DNA of 64,000 nt from JAVBQJ01 sp031549115 (GTDB lineage Bacteria; Verrucomicrobiota; Lentisphaeria; Victivallales; Victivallaceae). Under the pieces are notes generated by a model, which was not told the DNA's origin, did no database searches, and saw only the letters and a list, made by a program, of their open reading frames with translations. This document shows, piece by piece, positions 41,368 to 49,888 of the stretch. The stretch spans positions 1 to 64,000 of the forward strand of contig JAVBQJ010000056.1 of assembly GCA_031549115.1 (NCBI GenBank), given 5' to 3'. The position numbers and the translations under genes were made by a program. Every line of letters starts with the position of its first letter. Positions within the stretch are counted from its first letter, which is position 1.

Positions 41368-43620
41368 TTATAATTGCGGCATGACGATGGCGCCGCCGGG
41401 CATGGTTTCGTGCCACACGGTTTCGCCGTTGCGGCGGATTTCGGCGCGGCATGGGGCGGCGGCGCTGTTCCACAGGTGAAACGCGACGGAGCCGTCCGGG
41501 TTGCGCTTTTGCGCGGTGGCGATCACCGTTTCGGGGGAGACCTCCCAGATATCCCGTTGCAGGCGGCTGCCGTCGCCGGCGGCGGTGATTTCCCAGTGCT
41601 CGGGGCCCCACAGGCAGCATTGCGCCAGCCGCGGCACCGCTTCTGCCGGTGCGTCAAAGAGCCAGAAGGAGCGTTCGCCCCAGCCGAGATCGGCGTACCC
41701 TTCGTCGCCGTGCGGCGGAAACGCTTCGAATTCAAGGTAGATCACAGGTCGGCAGATGGTCAGGCGCAAGTCATTGGCGCCGAAAGAATCGTAGCTGTGC
41801 ATGCCATGGCTGAAATACCCCGAACAGTGGGTGCCGCAACGCACGCCGACCCAGTCGATGAACGGTTGTTCGCAGTCGTCCGGCGTACGGGCCAATACGC
41901 ATCCGGCCTGGCCGGACAGAATCGCGTCGCCCGCTTCCGGCAGGGTGCGGCACAACTTCAGGGTTTGTTCCGGTTCATTCCAGTTGCCGTGCCAGTGCGC
42001 TTCGACCGCGTCGATGCCGCAGTAGGCCAGCAAATCGAGCTGGAACGAAGAATTTTTCCAACTGTAATGCGCCCGCAACTGACTGACTACCGGTCCGTCG
42101 GCCAATTCTTCCACCTCATACAGAACCGCGTGCCCGGCGGTTTTGCCGAGCCGTTTGGCGCCGTGCGCCCAAGTGTCGTTGGGGTCGTCGAGAATGTCGA
42201 AGCGCAGTTGCTTCAGCAATTCCCGTTGCCGTTCGCAGCCGAGCGCCGGCTGCGGCTGCTCCGTATAGCCGTAGGCGTATACCGCCGTTCCGGAAGCGGG
42301 GAGGGGGAGCGCGGCGACCGCGTTGCCCCAGGGGGCGCCGCAGGGCCCATAGGAGGCGGCGGCGCGCAGCCATTGCAGCGGAATTTCGTGCCCATCACGG
42401 TCGATCAGGCAATTGAAGTTGCGGCCGTGTCCGTTCGGATCGGCGAAGGTGTCGAAGCGGACACGCCCGGCGGCCGGATACGGCAACGGATTCCAGATCA
42501 ATACGCCGCCTTCGGTGAGGAAATCGGTCGGGAGCTCGTTGCCGAGGCGGCACAACGAACGCTCGAGAATATCCCGGGCGGAACGCGCCGCGGTTCCGGT
42601 GATGTCGCGGATTTCGTTGGCATACGACGCATGCGAACAAGTGCCGGGGTAGATGTCGTGGAAGTAGCTGAATAGAAACGTTTCCCAGCTCTGCTGCAGT
42701 TCGGCCACGGCGGCCCGGGTGTCGTCGAAACGGTTTTCCAGCACGATTTTTTCGGCTTTGAACAGCAGTTTTTCGGTATCGGCGACGGTGCGTTTGATCT
42801 CGTTGACCGCGGAATAACAGCCGGGGGCGTGATGGACGTGTTCGCCGGACAGAAGCGGCAGTTCCTGTTGGGCGAGCACCTGAAAATAGCTTTCCAAGGT
42901 GGTGAATTCGGCGTCATAGTCCCGGAGTGCCTCCAGCAGCCATTGCAGATGCTGCTCGTAAATGCCGCCGCCGTGGTCGCCGACGCCGAAGAAAAAGCTT
43001 TGGTGCTCTGCGCCGCGGTCGGCGACATGGCGGAAAAATTCGCGCATCTCCTCCGCCGAATTCACCACTGGCGGGGTACAATAGCTTTGCTTGACCCGGA
43101 AACTGACAATGGAGCCGGAGCCGTCGTCGGCGGCCCAGCGGAACTGGTCCGGCATGGTTTTTTCGTGCTCCATCGGCCGCATCCAGGCGTAATAATCGAA
43201 TCCGGTCGCGCGCAGAATTTTCGGCATTCCGGCATTCTGCCCGAAGCTGTCGACGCTGTACGCCACTTTGATGTCCTTGCCGAAGCGTTCCCGAAAGTAG
43301 GCTTTGCCGTGTTCGGCCTGCCGGAGCAGGCTTTCCGCCGGGGTGATGATGGTGTCGGACTGTTCGATCCAGCCGCCGACCGGCTCCCAGCGCCCGGCTT
43401 CCACCAATTTGGCGATGGCGCGGAACAGCTCCGGATCGGTTTCCTCGATCCAGCGGTAACAGGCGCTGGAGGAGCGCGTAAAAGTTAGAAACGAATACTT
43501 CTGCAGCATTTTCACCGCCGTCCGGCAGGTGTTCACCCAGGTCGAACGCCCCTCCCGGAGACGCCAGAGCCAGATCGGGTCCATATGGGAATTGGTGATG
43601 ATGTAAATCTTTTTGCTCAT
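41368..43620 (-). CDS. GH38 alpha-mannosidase-like glycoside hydrolase
   Basis: A 750-residue cytoplasmic hydrolase. The N-terminal GH38 motif is S-H-M-D-P-I-W-L-W, giving zinc ligands H12 and D14; the nucleophile is D124 in Y-S-V-D-S-F-G-Q-N-A. F-F-G-V-G-D-H-G-G-G and F-S-Y-F-H-D-I-Y-P-G-T follow, as in other family members. A beta-rich C-terminal half is present. Function: release of alpha-mannose units from glycans. No signal peptide. It is divergent from the AraC regulator at 43802, whose gene product probably controls it. Start ATG 43620 begins with MSKKIYIITNSHMD, so the motif sits at the normal distance from the N-terminus. Confidence 0.88.
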   Translation of the reverse strand: MSKKIYIITNSHMDPIWLWRLREGRSTWVNTCRTAVKMLQKYSFLTFTRSSSACYRWIEETDPELFRAIAKLVEAGRWEPVGGWIEQSDTIITPAESLLRQAEHGKAYFRERFGKDIKVAYSVDSFGQNAGMPKILRATGFDYYAWMRPMEHEKTMPDQFRWAADDGSGSIVSFRVKQSYCTPPVVNSAEEMREFFRHVADRGAEHQSFFFGVGDHGGGIYEQHLQWLLEALRDYDAEFTTLESYFQVLAQQELPLLSGEHVHHAPGCYSAVNEIKRTVADTEKLLFKAEKIVLENRFDDTRAAVAELQQSWETFLFSYFHDIYPGTCSHASYANEIRDITGTAARSARDILERSLCRLGNELPTDFLTEGGVLIWNPLPYPAAGRVRFDTFADPNGHGRNFNCLIDRDGHEIPLQWLRAAASYGPCGAPWGNAVAALPLPASGTAVYAYGYTEQPQPALGCERQRELLKQLRFDILDDPNDTWAHGAKRLGKTAGHAVLYEVEELADGPVVSQLRAHYSWKNSSFQLDLLAYCGIDAVEAHWHGNWNEPEQTLKLCRTLPEAGDAILSGQAGCVLARTPDDCEQPFIDWVGVRCGTHCSGYFSHGMHSYDSFGANDLRLTICRPVIYLEFEAFPPHGDEGYADLGWGERSFWLFDAPAEAVPRLAQCCLWGPEHWEITAAGDGSRLQRDIWEVSPETVIATAQKRNPDGSVAFHLWNSAAAPCRAEIRRNGETVWHETMPGGAIVMPQL

Positions 43621-43801
43621 GGTTGTGGTCTTAATGGTTGCGGGTTCTTGTTGGTTGATCGGGTTACTGTACTTTCATTTGCCGCTCTTTACAAGTCCGG
43701 GGGCGGAAGTTTTTTCGGTCGGAACACCACATCTTTTCCTTTGGAAAAACTGGCAAAAAAACGTAGAGCGGTTATATTGTGGTACTACGAGGGAGCACGG
43801 G

Positions 43802-44635
43802 ATGAAACAAGAGCTGGCGAAACTTCCGCGGATTCAGGCGATGAGCGACAATATTTACGATCCGGTGTGGTCGGAGAAGCTCCATAATACCAATAATTTC
43901 GAACTGCTGCATGTGATGGCGGGGCACTTCGAATTGACCTATGCGGATGGCCGGCGGTTCCCGGCGGGGCCGGGAGATACGTTGCTGACACCGCCGGGGA
44001 TGGCGCATCGGGACAACTTCGACATGTCGCAGGAGTTGGAAATTTTTCTGGTGCAATTCCACTGGGACGCCGACCGGGAGGTGACGGACCGTTACGGCAA
44101 CGGCTGGCTGCGGCGGCAAACGCCGGAAGATCGGCGGACGTTGCGGAATTTTTTCGACCTGCTGCGGCTGGAATCGGCTTCGGATGCGCTGTCGGGGGCA
44201 TTGGCGGAGAGCATTCTGTTGAGTACGCTGCTGGTGCTGTACCGGGCAGCGGTGCCGCGCGAAACGGCAACGGCCAACGCGGCGCCGTCGACCAAGCAGC
44301 AGCACCTGCAATTGATTCTGCGGGCGAAAAAATACATTCACCGGCATTACCGGGAGCCGATCCGCCTCGCGGATGCCGCCGGTTATCTTCAGGTCAGCAG
44401 CTTTCATCTGTCGCGGATTTTCAGCCGTGAAAGCGACTTCTCGTTTTTCGATTACCTGCTGGAGGTGCGGCTCAACGAGGCCAAGCAGCTGCTGGCGAGC
44501 GGCCGCTACCGGGTGGGCGAAGTCGCACTTCGGGTCGGGTACGAGGACGCCGGTTATTTCTGCCGCTTGTTCAAGGCGCGGGCCGGGTGCACGCCCAAGG
44601 AATATTCCGACCGCGCAAGATTGTCCACTATTTAG
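43802..44635 (+). CDS. AraC-family transcriptional regulator
   Basis: A 277-residue regulator. The N-terminal ~150 residues form a cupin-like sensor (H-V-M-A-G-H-F-E-L-T-Y, P-G-D-T-L-L-T-P-P-G-M-A-H), and the C-terminal ~100 hold two HTH motifs: I-R-L-A-D-A-A-G-Y-L-Q-V-S-S-F-H-L-S-R-I-F and V-G-E-V-A-L-R-V-G-Y-E-D-A-G-Y-F-C-R-L-F-K. Start ATG 43802 has GGGAGC upstream. It is divergent from the GH38 gene with a 181-bp gap and lies 109 bp before the aminotransferase gene. Activation of the mannosidase by a sugar signal is the most likely job, as inference. Confidence 0.9.
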   Translation: MKQELAKLPRIQAMSDNIYDPVWSEKLHNTNNFELLHVMAGHFELTYADGRRFPAGPGDTLLTPPGMAHRDNFDMSQELEIFLVQFHWDADREVTDRYGNGWLRRQTPEDRRTLRNFFDLLRLESASDALSGALAESILLSTLLVLYRAAVPRETATANAAPSTKQQHLQLILRAKKYIHRHYREPIRLADAAGYLQVSSFHLSRIFSRESDFSFFDYLLEVRLNEAKQLLASGRYRVGEVALRVGYEDAGYFCRLFKARAGCTPKEYSDRARLSTI

Positions 44636-44744
44636 CAAGGCAGTCCGGCAAAAGCCGGTGGCACTTTGCCGTAAGTGCCGGTACATTAGACGTTGGAGAG
44701 CAAAATCACGCAACCGAATGCAACCAACGAAAGGAAACGGCATC

Positions 44745-46031
44745 ATGGCGGAATTGGCAATTTATGGCGGCACCCCGGTCATCGCCCCGGGTGAACTCAA
44801 AACCTGGCCCCCGATCGATCACACCGACGACGAAATGGTGCTCGACGCACTGCATTCCACCTGTCAGACTTACGGCAAGCACAATATGGCTTTCGCCGAG
44901 GAGTTTGCCGCGTGGAACGGCAACAAGTTCGCGCTCTTTACCAACTCCGGCACCGCGGCGCTGCACATGTGTATGGCCGGCTGCGGCATCGGCGCCGGCG
45001 ATCACGTGCTGGTGCCGGCGTATACGTGGAGCTCCAGCGCGACCTGCATCCTGCATCACGACGCGATTCCGATTTTCGTCGATATCGATTGGGATACCTT
45101 TCTGATCGACCCGGCCAAGATCGAGGCGGCGATCACCCCCCGGACCAAAGCCATCGTGGTGGTCCAGCTTCACGGCCTGTGCGCCGACATGGATGCGATC
45201 ATGGCCATCGCCCGCAAGCACAACCTCTATGTGATCGAAGACGCCTGCCAGGCGCACGGCGCGACCTACAAGGGCAAAAAAGCCGGTGCGCTCGGCCATT
45301 GCGGCGCGTTTTCGCTGAACCAGAACAAGTGCCTGTGTTCGGGCGAGGGCGGGATTTTCGTCACCAGCGACGAGGAGATTTTCAACAACGCTTCGAAGCT
45401 GTGGAGCTTCGGGGAAGAGGCCCGGCCCAACCAGCGCCGCGATTACCACGCCTATGCGCTCGGCTGGATGTACCGCAACAATGAAATCACCGCCGCTTTT
45501 GCCCGCTCCCAGTTCAAGAAGTTCCCCGGTTATTTCGACACGCTCCGCGCCAACGGCAACCATTTGCAGGCCAACCTGAAGAATGTCCCGTATCTGCTGC
45601 AGCCGGTCGAATCGCCGCATTGCGAGCACAACTGGTACAACTACAATTTGCGCATCGACTTCGATAAGCTCGGCATCACCGATCCCGAAGCCCAGATTTG
45701 TTTCCGCGACGCCGTCTGTCAGGCGTTGGCCGCCGAAGGCGTCGTCGCCATGGTGTGGCAGCGTTTCATCCTCCCCGAAATGACTGTATTCCAGGCCAAA
45801 AACGCCTACGGACAGGGCTACCCCTGGAGCATTCCCGGCGCCGACGAAGGCGTCGATTACAACCCGGAAAAGTTCCCGGTGGCCAAGAAGTACAGCCGTT
45901 CGCACATCTCCATCGTCCAGAGTCTCCGCGCCCCCAACGGGCTGGATATGGCCGAAAAAGTCGTGCAGGCGATCAAGAAGGTCTTCGGGCAACTCGACCG
46001 CATCGACCCCGAGAAGATTTTGAAGAAGTGA
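44745..46031 (+). CDS. DegT/DnrJ/EryC1/StrS family PLP aminotransferase
   Basis: A 428-residue fold-type I PLP enzyme. Pyridoxal-binding Lys is K195 in F-S-L-N-Q-N-K-C-L-C-S-G-E-G-G, with D166 in V-I-E-D-A-C-Q-A-H-G to bind the ring nitrogen and T-N-S-G-T-A-A-L-H upstream. Family members aminate keto-sugars or, in cyclitol pathways, keto-inositols. Start ATG 44745 has AAGGAAA upstream; a longer frame upstream overlaps the AraC gene and is not used. Context (AraC, GH38) suggests sugar modification, but no nucleotide-sugar epimerase or dehydratase is beside it, so the substrate is open. Confidence 0.88.
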   Translation: MAELAIYGGTPVIAPGELKTWPPIDHTDDEMVLDALHSTCQTYGKHNMAFAEEFAAWNGNKFALFTNSGTAALHMCMAGCGIGAGDHVLVPAYTWSSSATCILHHDAIPIFVDIDWDTFLIDPAKIEAAITPRTKAIVVVQLHGLCADMDAIMAIARKHNLYVIEDACQAHGATYKGKKAGALGHCGAFSLNQNKCLCSGEGGIFVTSDEEIFNNASKLWSFGEEARPNQRRDYHAYALGWMYRNNEITAAFARSQFKKFPGYFDTLRANGNHLQANLKNVPYLLQPVESPHCEHNWYNYNLRIDFDKLGITDPEAQICFRDAVCQALAAEGVVAMVWQRFILPEMTVFQAKNAYGQGYPWSIPGADEGVDYNPEKFPVAKKYSRSHISIVQSLRAPNGLDMAEKVVQAIKKVFGQLDRIDPEKILKK

Positions 46032-46050
46032 GCCAGTGTGCGCATGACAC

Positions 46051-46106
46051 GGACGGCAACGGACTGACACGGACGACTACGGACAACTACGGACAACTAC
46101 GGACAA
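46051..46106 (+). repeat. 10-bp tandem repeat (GGACAACTAC type)
   Basis: About five and a half units of 10 bp begin GGAC and differ in the second half: GGACGGCAAC, GGACTGACAC, GGACGACTAC, then two exact GGACAACTAC and a partial unit. The array sits 20 bp downstream of the aminotransferase stop. Its left flank (46037-46054) is also found inverted at 61344-61361. Confidence 0.7.
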
Positions 46107-46170
46107 GCTGTATGGCATGCTATATAGCCGTCCGTGGCGCGCCTCCGATGGCCGGTGTGTCGTGGAAACG

Positions 46171-46527
46171 GACTCGACATGATTCGACCGTTGTCACGCG
46201 CCCGTTGCATCATTGTCCACTCGTGAGCGCGCACGGGCCGGAGCGCCGGTCAGGCGCGACCGTGCCGCTAGGAATTGGCGCCGCGACGCTGGCGCCAAGG
46301 AGCGCGGCACGGAGCCTCCCCCGGCGAACGGTGCGGCTTTGCCGCACTGAGGGGGTCGCGCCCGAACGACCGGGAGGGAGTGAGCAGCGAACGAAGTTTT
46401 TGCCGCCCGGTGGCGGCAAAAACGTGTAAGGCGAGCGCCGCTTGAGCGCATCGGGGAGGGGAGGGGCGGAGCCCCCGCGGTTGCCGGGGCGCAATGCGGC
46501 CCCGCATCCACTGCTGCAATCGGCACA
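46171..46527 (+). repeat. ~350-bp structured repeat, copy A (candidate RNA element)
   Basis: Matches an inverted second copy at 52036-52385 end to end with a few indels. Nested stems: GGCGCGACC (46253-46261) with GGTCGCGCC (46354-46362); CCGTGCCGC (46260-46268) with GCGGCACGG (46304-46312); TTGGCGC (46275-46281) with GCGCCAA (46292-46298); TGCGGC (46332-46337) with GCCGCA (46341-46346); and a 12-bp palindrome GTTTTTGCCGCC/GGCGGCAAAAAC (46396-46423). The fourth stem keeps pairing in copy B although two base pairs differ. It ends 38 bp before the start of the ceramidase-like gene. Confidence 0.75.
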
Positions 46528-46564
46528 TTTTTGATGTTCGATAAACAACCAGGAAAACAAGAAA

Positions 46565-48016
46565 ATGAAACAACTGCAAATTGGTTGGGGACGGGTGAAG
46601 TGGACGCCGTCGGCGCGCTGCAATTTGTGCGGACAATTTCAGATGCGGCCGAGTGAAGGCGTACTGGACGATGTGTATATTACCGCGTTGGTGTTGAGCG
46701 AATCGCCGGATGACGCGGTGATACTGGTATCGTGCGAATGTGTGGGGATCGGTGAAAATACCTGCCGCCGGATTCGCGAAATGCTGGCGGAACGGGCGCC
46801 GGAGGTGCCGCAAAAGAAGATGATCGTGACGGTGACGCATACGCACACGGCGCCGGACATCACCGGCACCTGGGGCTTCGAGCTGCCGGAGTTGATGAAG
46901 CCGTCGGAGACTTCCGAGCACTTTGCCGGATGCGTGATGGAGGCGGTGCGCCAGGCGTGGGCGGCGCGGCAGCCGGGGGCGGTCAGCTGGGGATTCGGAT
47001 TCGCGGTGCTGTCGCATCAGCGGCGGACGCGTTATTTCCCGGGCTCGGTGGCTCCGCAGCATCTGGGCGGAATGAAGACCGAGAAGAACGCCACCATGTA
47101 CGGGTCGACCAACCGGGAGAATTTCGCCGGCTTCGATGGCTATGAGGATCACACGCTGCAGACTTTGTTCACCTTTGACGCGGCGGGCAAGGCGACGGGG
47201 GCGGTGGTGAATATCCCGTGTCCGTCGCAGGAAACCGAGGGGATGTCGGTGATTTCGGCGGATTTCTGGCACGAGGCGCGGCTGGAGCTGGAGGCGCATT
47301 TCGGCGCGTCGTTCAAGGTGCTGGGGTTGTGTGCCGCGGCGGGAGATCTGTCGCCGCACACGTTGTATTTGCAGAAGGCCGAGGAGCGGATGCTGGAATT
47401 GCGCCATGTGTCGCGGCGGCAGGAGCTGGCGCGCCGGATGGCGCAAGAGGTCATCATGCAGTTCGACGTGGTGAAAAACAGCGCCGTGTCCGATCCGGTG
47501 CTGGACGGTATGATGGTGACGATCGAGTTGCCGCGCCGGCTGGTGACGACGGAAGAGGCCGAAGCGGTGCGCGCCGCGCTGGCGGAGCTGGAAGCGATTC
47601 CGCCGTCGGCGTCGGACAATCCGGAGGAGCGGCTGTGCGAAGATTCCACACGCTATTCGAAGATGCAGCGCTGCCATTTCGTACTGCGGCGTTATCAGGA
47701 GCAACGGCAGTCGCCGACACTGACCAGCGAGGTGGTGGCGTTGCGCATCGGCGATGTGGGAATTGTGTCGAACCCGTTTGAATTGTTTTGCGACTACGGT
47801 ATTCGGATTCAGGCGCAGAGTCCGGCGTTGCAGACGATGACGGTGCAGCTGACGGCGACTCCGTACGTGGACAACATGGCATATCTGGCGACGGAGCGGG
47901 CATTGGAGGGGGAGAGCTACAGCGCGAACATCTACTGCAATTCGGTTTCGGCGGAGGGCGGACAGGTGCTGGTGCGCGAGTCGCTCACCGCATTGAATAA
48001 GTTGTTTGAAAAATAA
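46565..48016 (+). CDS. neutral/alkaline ceramidase-like protein
   Basis: A 483-residue protein similar in its N-terminal half to the neutral/alkaline ceramidase catalytic domain. The zinc-binding pattern T-H-T-H-T-A-P-D is at residues 91-98, and earlier I-G-W-G-R-V-K-W-T-P matches the usual start of the family. No signal peptide is present, unlike most secreted ceramidases, and the C-terminal immunoglobulin-like domain is missing. In Lentisphaerota and Planctomycetota such proteins are often found near sugar enzymes, so hydrolysis of an amide in an amino-sugar or glycolipid is possible. AGGAAAA stands upstream of ATG 46565, right after structured repeat copy A. Confidence 0.75.
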   Translation: MKQLQIGWGRVKWTPSARCNLCGQFQMRPSEGVLDDVYITALVLSESPDDAVILVSCECVGIGENTCRRIREMLAERAPEVPQKKMIVTVTHTHTAPDITGTWGFELPELMKPSETSEHFAGCVMEAVRQAWAARQPGAVSWGFGFAVLSHQRRTRYFPGSVAPQHLGGMKTEKNATMYGSTNRENFAGFDGYEDHTLQTLFTFDAAGKATGAVVNIPCPSQETEGMSVISADFWHEARLELEAHFGASFKVLGLCAAAGDLSPHTLYLQKAEERMLELRHVSRRQELARRMAQEVIMQFDVVKNSAVSDPVLDGMMVTIELPRRLVTTEEAEAVRAALAELEAIPPSASDNPEERLCEDSTRYSKMQRCHFVLRRYQEQRQSPTLTSEVVALRIGDVGIVSNPFELFCDYGIRIQAQSPALQTMTVQLTATPYVDNMAYLATERALEGESYSANIYCNSVSAEGGQVLVRESLTALNKLFEK

Positions 48017-48224
48017 CGGATTTCGCACTCGGAGCCGCACCAATGGCGGCAGAGGCGACAGGAAGCGATGGGAGGCAGCCCGCCGCAGGTGCGGCGCCTC
48101 GTGCGCTCTATGTGTAGAACTGTTCGCGCGCTGGACTGCGCCTCCGTGTGACGGAGTGCAAAACCGCCGCTTCGCGGCTCTATTTTTAAAATTTTTTATT
48201 TCTTGAAATAGAAAGAACGGACAA
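48017..48224 (+). other. GC-rich intergenic leader with three hairpins
   Basis: Perfect stems: CGCCGC/GCGGCG (48081-48096), CTCCGT/ACGGAG (48142-48156) and GCCGC/GCGGC (48166-48178). The last is followed by an AT-rich stretch (TATTTTTAAAATTTTTTATT) and then the isomerase gene, so the third hairpin with its T-run could be a weak terminator or leader structure. This stretch is not similar to the ~350-bp repeat. Confidence 0.4.
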
Positions 48225-49025
48225 ATGAAATACTCGATGATGACGTATTCGATGGCGCGGCAGGGGTGTGCCGCGGAGGAGATCATTCAGGCGGCGGTGG
48301 ACTTCGGCTTCGACGGCATTGACTGGGTCACCACCTACGGACACCCGGCGGCGGAGCTGCGGAAGCGTTCGCAGGACGCCGGAATGCCGATTGTCGCCTA
48401 TACCTTCCATTTCAATGACTTCATGAGTGGCAAAGAAAACTGGCTGGACGAAGTGAAGCGGGAACTCGCCGTTGCCGTTGAACTCGGCGCGCCGCTGGTG
48501 ATGGTTCCCACTCCGGCTCTCCCCGGTACCACCGATCGCCTCGAGGGGCAGAAGCGCTGGATTGAAGCATTGGCGCAGGCCGAGGCTCTGGTCCGCGACG
48601 CCAGGGTGATTTATACCATCGAAAACTTTCCCGGCCGCTTGAGCCCGTTTGTCACCGCAGATGACTTTCTGACCGCGCAAAAACAGATTCCGACACTGCA
48701 GCTGACCTTCGACGACGGCAATGCCGCCAGCGGCGAAGACATGATCGAATCCTACCGCCTGAGCCGTCAATATGTCAAGCATGTGCACTTCAAGGACTGG
48801 TACGAATTCGATACCCCTGCCGATGACCGGATGCCGATATTGAACGGGCATTATTACAAACCGGCATTGATCGGCGAAGGCGTGATCGATTCGTGCGCCA
48901 TGCTGCATGCGTTGCAGGACGGCGGTTACGACGGCTACATCAATATTGAATACGAAGGCGATGCCGTTCCCGCCCGGAAGGCGATGCGCCGGGCGATTGC
49001 GTTGCTGCGCGGCTGGGAAAAATAA
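48225..49025 (+). CDS. sugar phosphate isomerase/epimerase (xylose isomerase-like barrel)
   Basis: A 266-residue TIM barrel of the AP-endonuclease-2/xylose isomerase-like family. Metal-binding acidic and His residues are visible: I-E-N-F (residue ~133), T-F-D-D-G-N, H-V-H-F-K-D-W and I-N-I-E-Y-E-G near the C-terminus, as in tagatose/psicose epimerases and related enzymes. Cytoplasmic. Located 208 bp downstream of the ceramidase-like gene in the same direction. It probably interconverts a keto-sugar or an inosose of the same pathway; the substrate is unknown. The start codon follows AGAAAGAACGGACAA, a weak ribosome binding site. Confidence 0.85.
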   Translation: MKYSMMTYSMARQGCAAEEIIQAAVDFGFDGIDWVTTYGHPAAELRKRSQDAGMPIVAYTFHFNDFMSGKENWLDEVKRELAVAVELGAPLVMVPTPALPGTTDRLEGQKRWIEALAQAEALVRDARVIYTIENFPGRLSPFVTADDFLTAQKQIPTLQLTFDDGNAASGEDMIESYRLSRQYVKHVHFKDWYEFDTPADDRMPILNGHYYKPALIGEGVIDSCAMLHALQDGGYDGYINIEYEGDAVPARKAMRRAIALLRGWEK

Positions 49026-49057
49026 TTTTCCGCAGCCGGACGCGGCCGGAGGCGACT

Positions 49058-49888
49058 TCAGCCGCGTTCCAGCAGCAATTGGATGATGCGCGACACCGAC
49101 ATGCACAAGCGCTCGTCATGTTCGTTAAAGACATAGGCGGTGTTGCGATTGGCCAGCATGAACATCCCGAACAGCTCCTGGTGGCGCCAGACGCCGCAAA
49201 GCAGCATACTGTTCAGCGGGCTTTCCTGATAGATTTTGCGGAGACATTCCGGCAACTGTTTGACGGCATTCCCGCTTTCGATATGGATCACCTGGCGCTG
49301 CGTTATCTGTTTTTGCCAGGTGGAGTCGGAGGGCGTGGCGATACGCCGATCCGCTACCCAGGGCGCGTATTCGCCACTCTTCTGCCATTCGAAAATGATC
49401 TGGGCGGCCTTGTAGTGGTCGTCATAAATGTAAATGCAACTGTAATCGCCGCTGACCGCTTCGGCAACCGTCGGCAGTATCTGCTGGATTGCTTCGGAGT
49501 AATCGCTCTCGCCGGATGCCAGCTCCAGGCACCGGTTCAACACCAGCTCCTGATTGACGTATTTCTTCAATTCCTGTACCACCTGGTAGATGTCGTCCGA
49601 GGTGGGAGGCAGATCCTGCTGCAGGTTGATCTTCGATTCGATGTAACGCTGGATGAAGCCGTCGATTTCCTGCGACGGCAACTTGTACCGGAAAAACCAA
49701 CTCCGAATCTGCTTGAAGTGCTCGGCGGACATCGCCGTCAGCCCATTGACGAGCAAACTCACGTATTGGCGGCTGACCCCGAGAAATTTGGCCAGGTCAC
49801 TTTGTTTTAATTTGTTTCTCGACAGCAGCTTGCGTAGGTATTGACCCAGTTCCTGCCGTTTGTTGTTGGGTGCGGGGACGGGACTCAT
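49058..49888 (-). CDS. HTH (Cro/CI-type) plus GAF domain regulator
   Basis: A 276-residue cytoplasmic regulator. Residues ~10-65 are a Cro/CI-type helix-turn-helix (L-K-Q-S-D-L-A-K-F-L-G-V-S-R-Q-Y-V-S-L-L-V-N-G), and residues ~120-275 look like a GAF domain (S-C-I-Y-I-Y-D-D, M-L-L-C-G-V-W, L-F-G-M-F-M-L-A-N-R-N). ATG 49888 with AGGAGAG overlaps the amidase stop by ATGA, so the two are co-translated. A similar GAF-containing kinase occurs at 24.3 kb, but that is only a domain similarity. The signal is unknown. Confidence 0.8.
   Translation of the reverse strand: MSPVPAPNNKRQELGQYLRKLLSRNKLKQSDLAKFLGVSRQYVSLLVNGLTAMSAEHFKQIRSWFFRYKLPSQEIDGFIQRYIESKINLQQDLPPTSDDIYQVVQELKKYVNQELVLNRCLELASGESDYSEAIQQILPTVAEAVSGDYSCIYIYDDHYKAAQIIFEWQKSGEYAPWVADRRIATPSDSTWQKQITQRQVIHIESGNAVKQLPECLRKIYQESPLNSMLLCGVWRHQELFGMFMLANRNTAYVFNEHDERLCMSVSRIIQLLLERG

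Noticed and set aside
46051..46106. CRISPR array
   Set aside because: The repeat unit is 10 bp without spacers and no cas genes are near.
46268..48286. 672-codon minus-strand frame
   Set aside because: Opposite the ceramidase-like gene and across the structured repeat; Arg/His-rich shadow composition.
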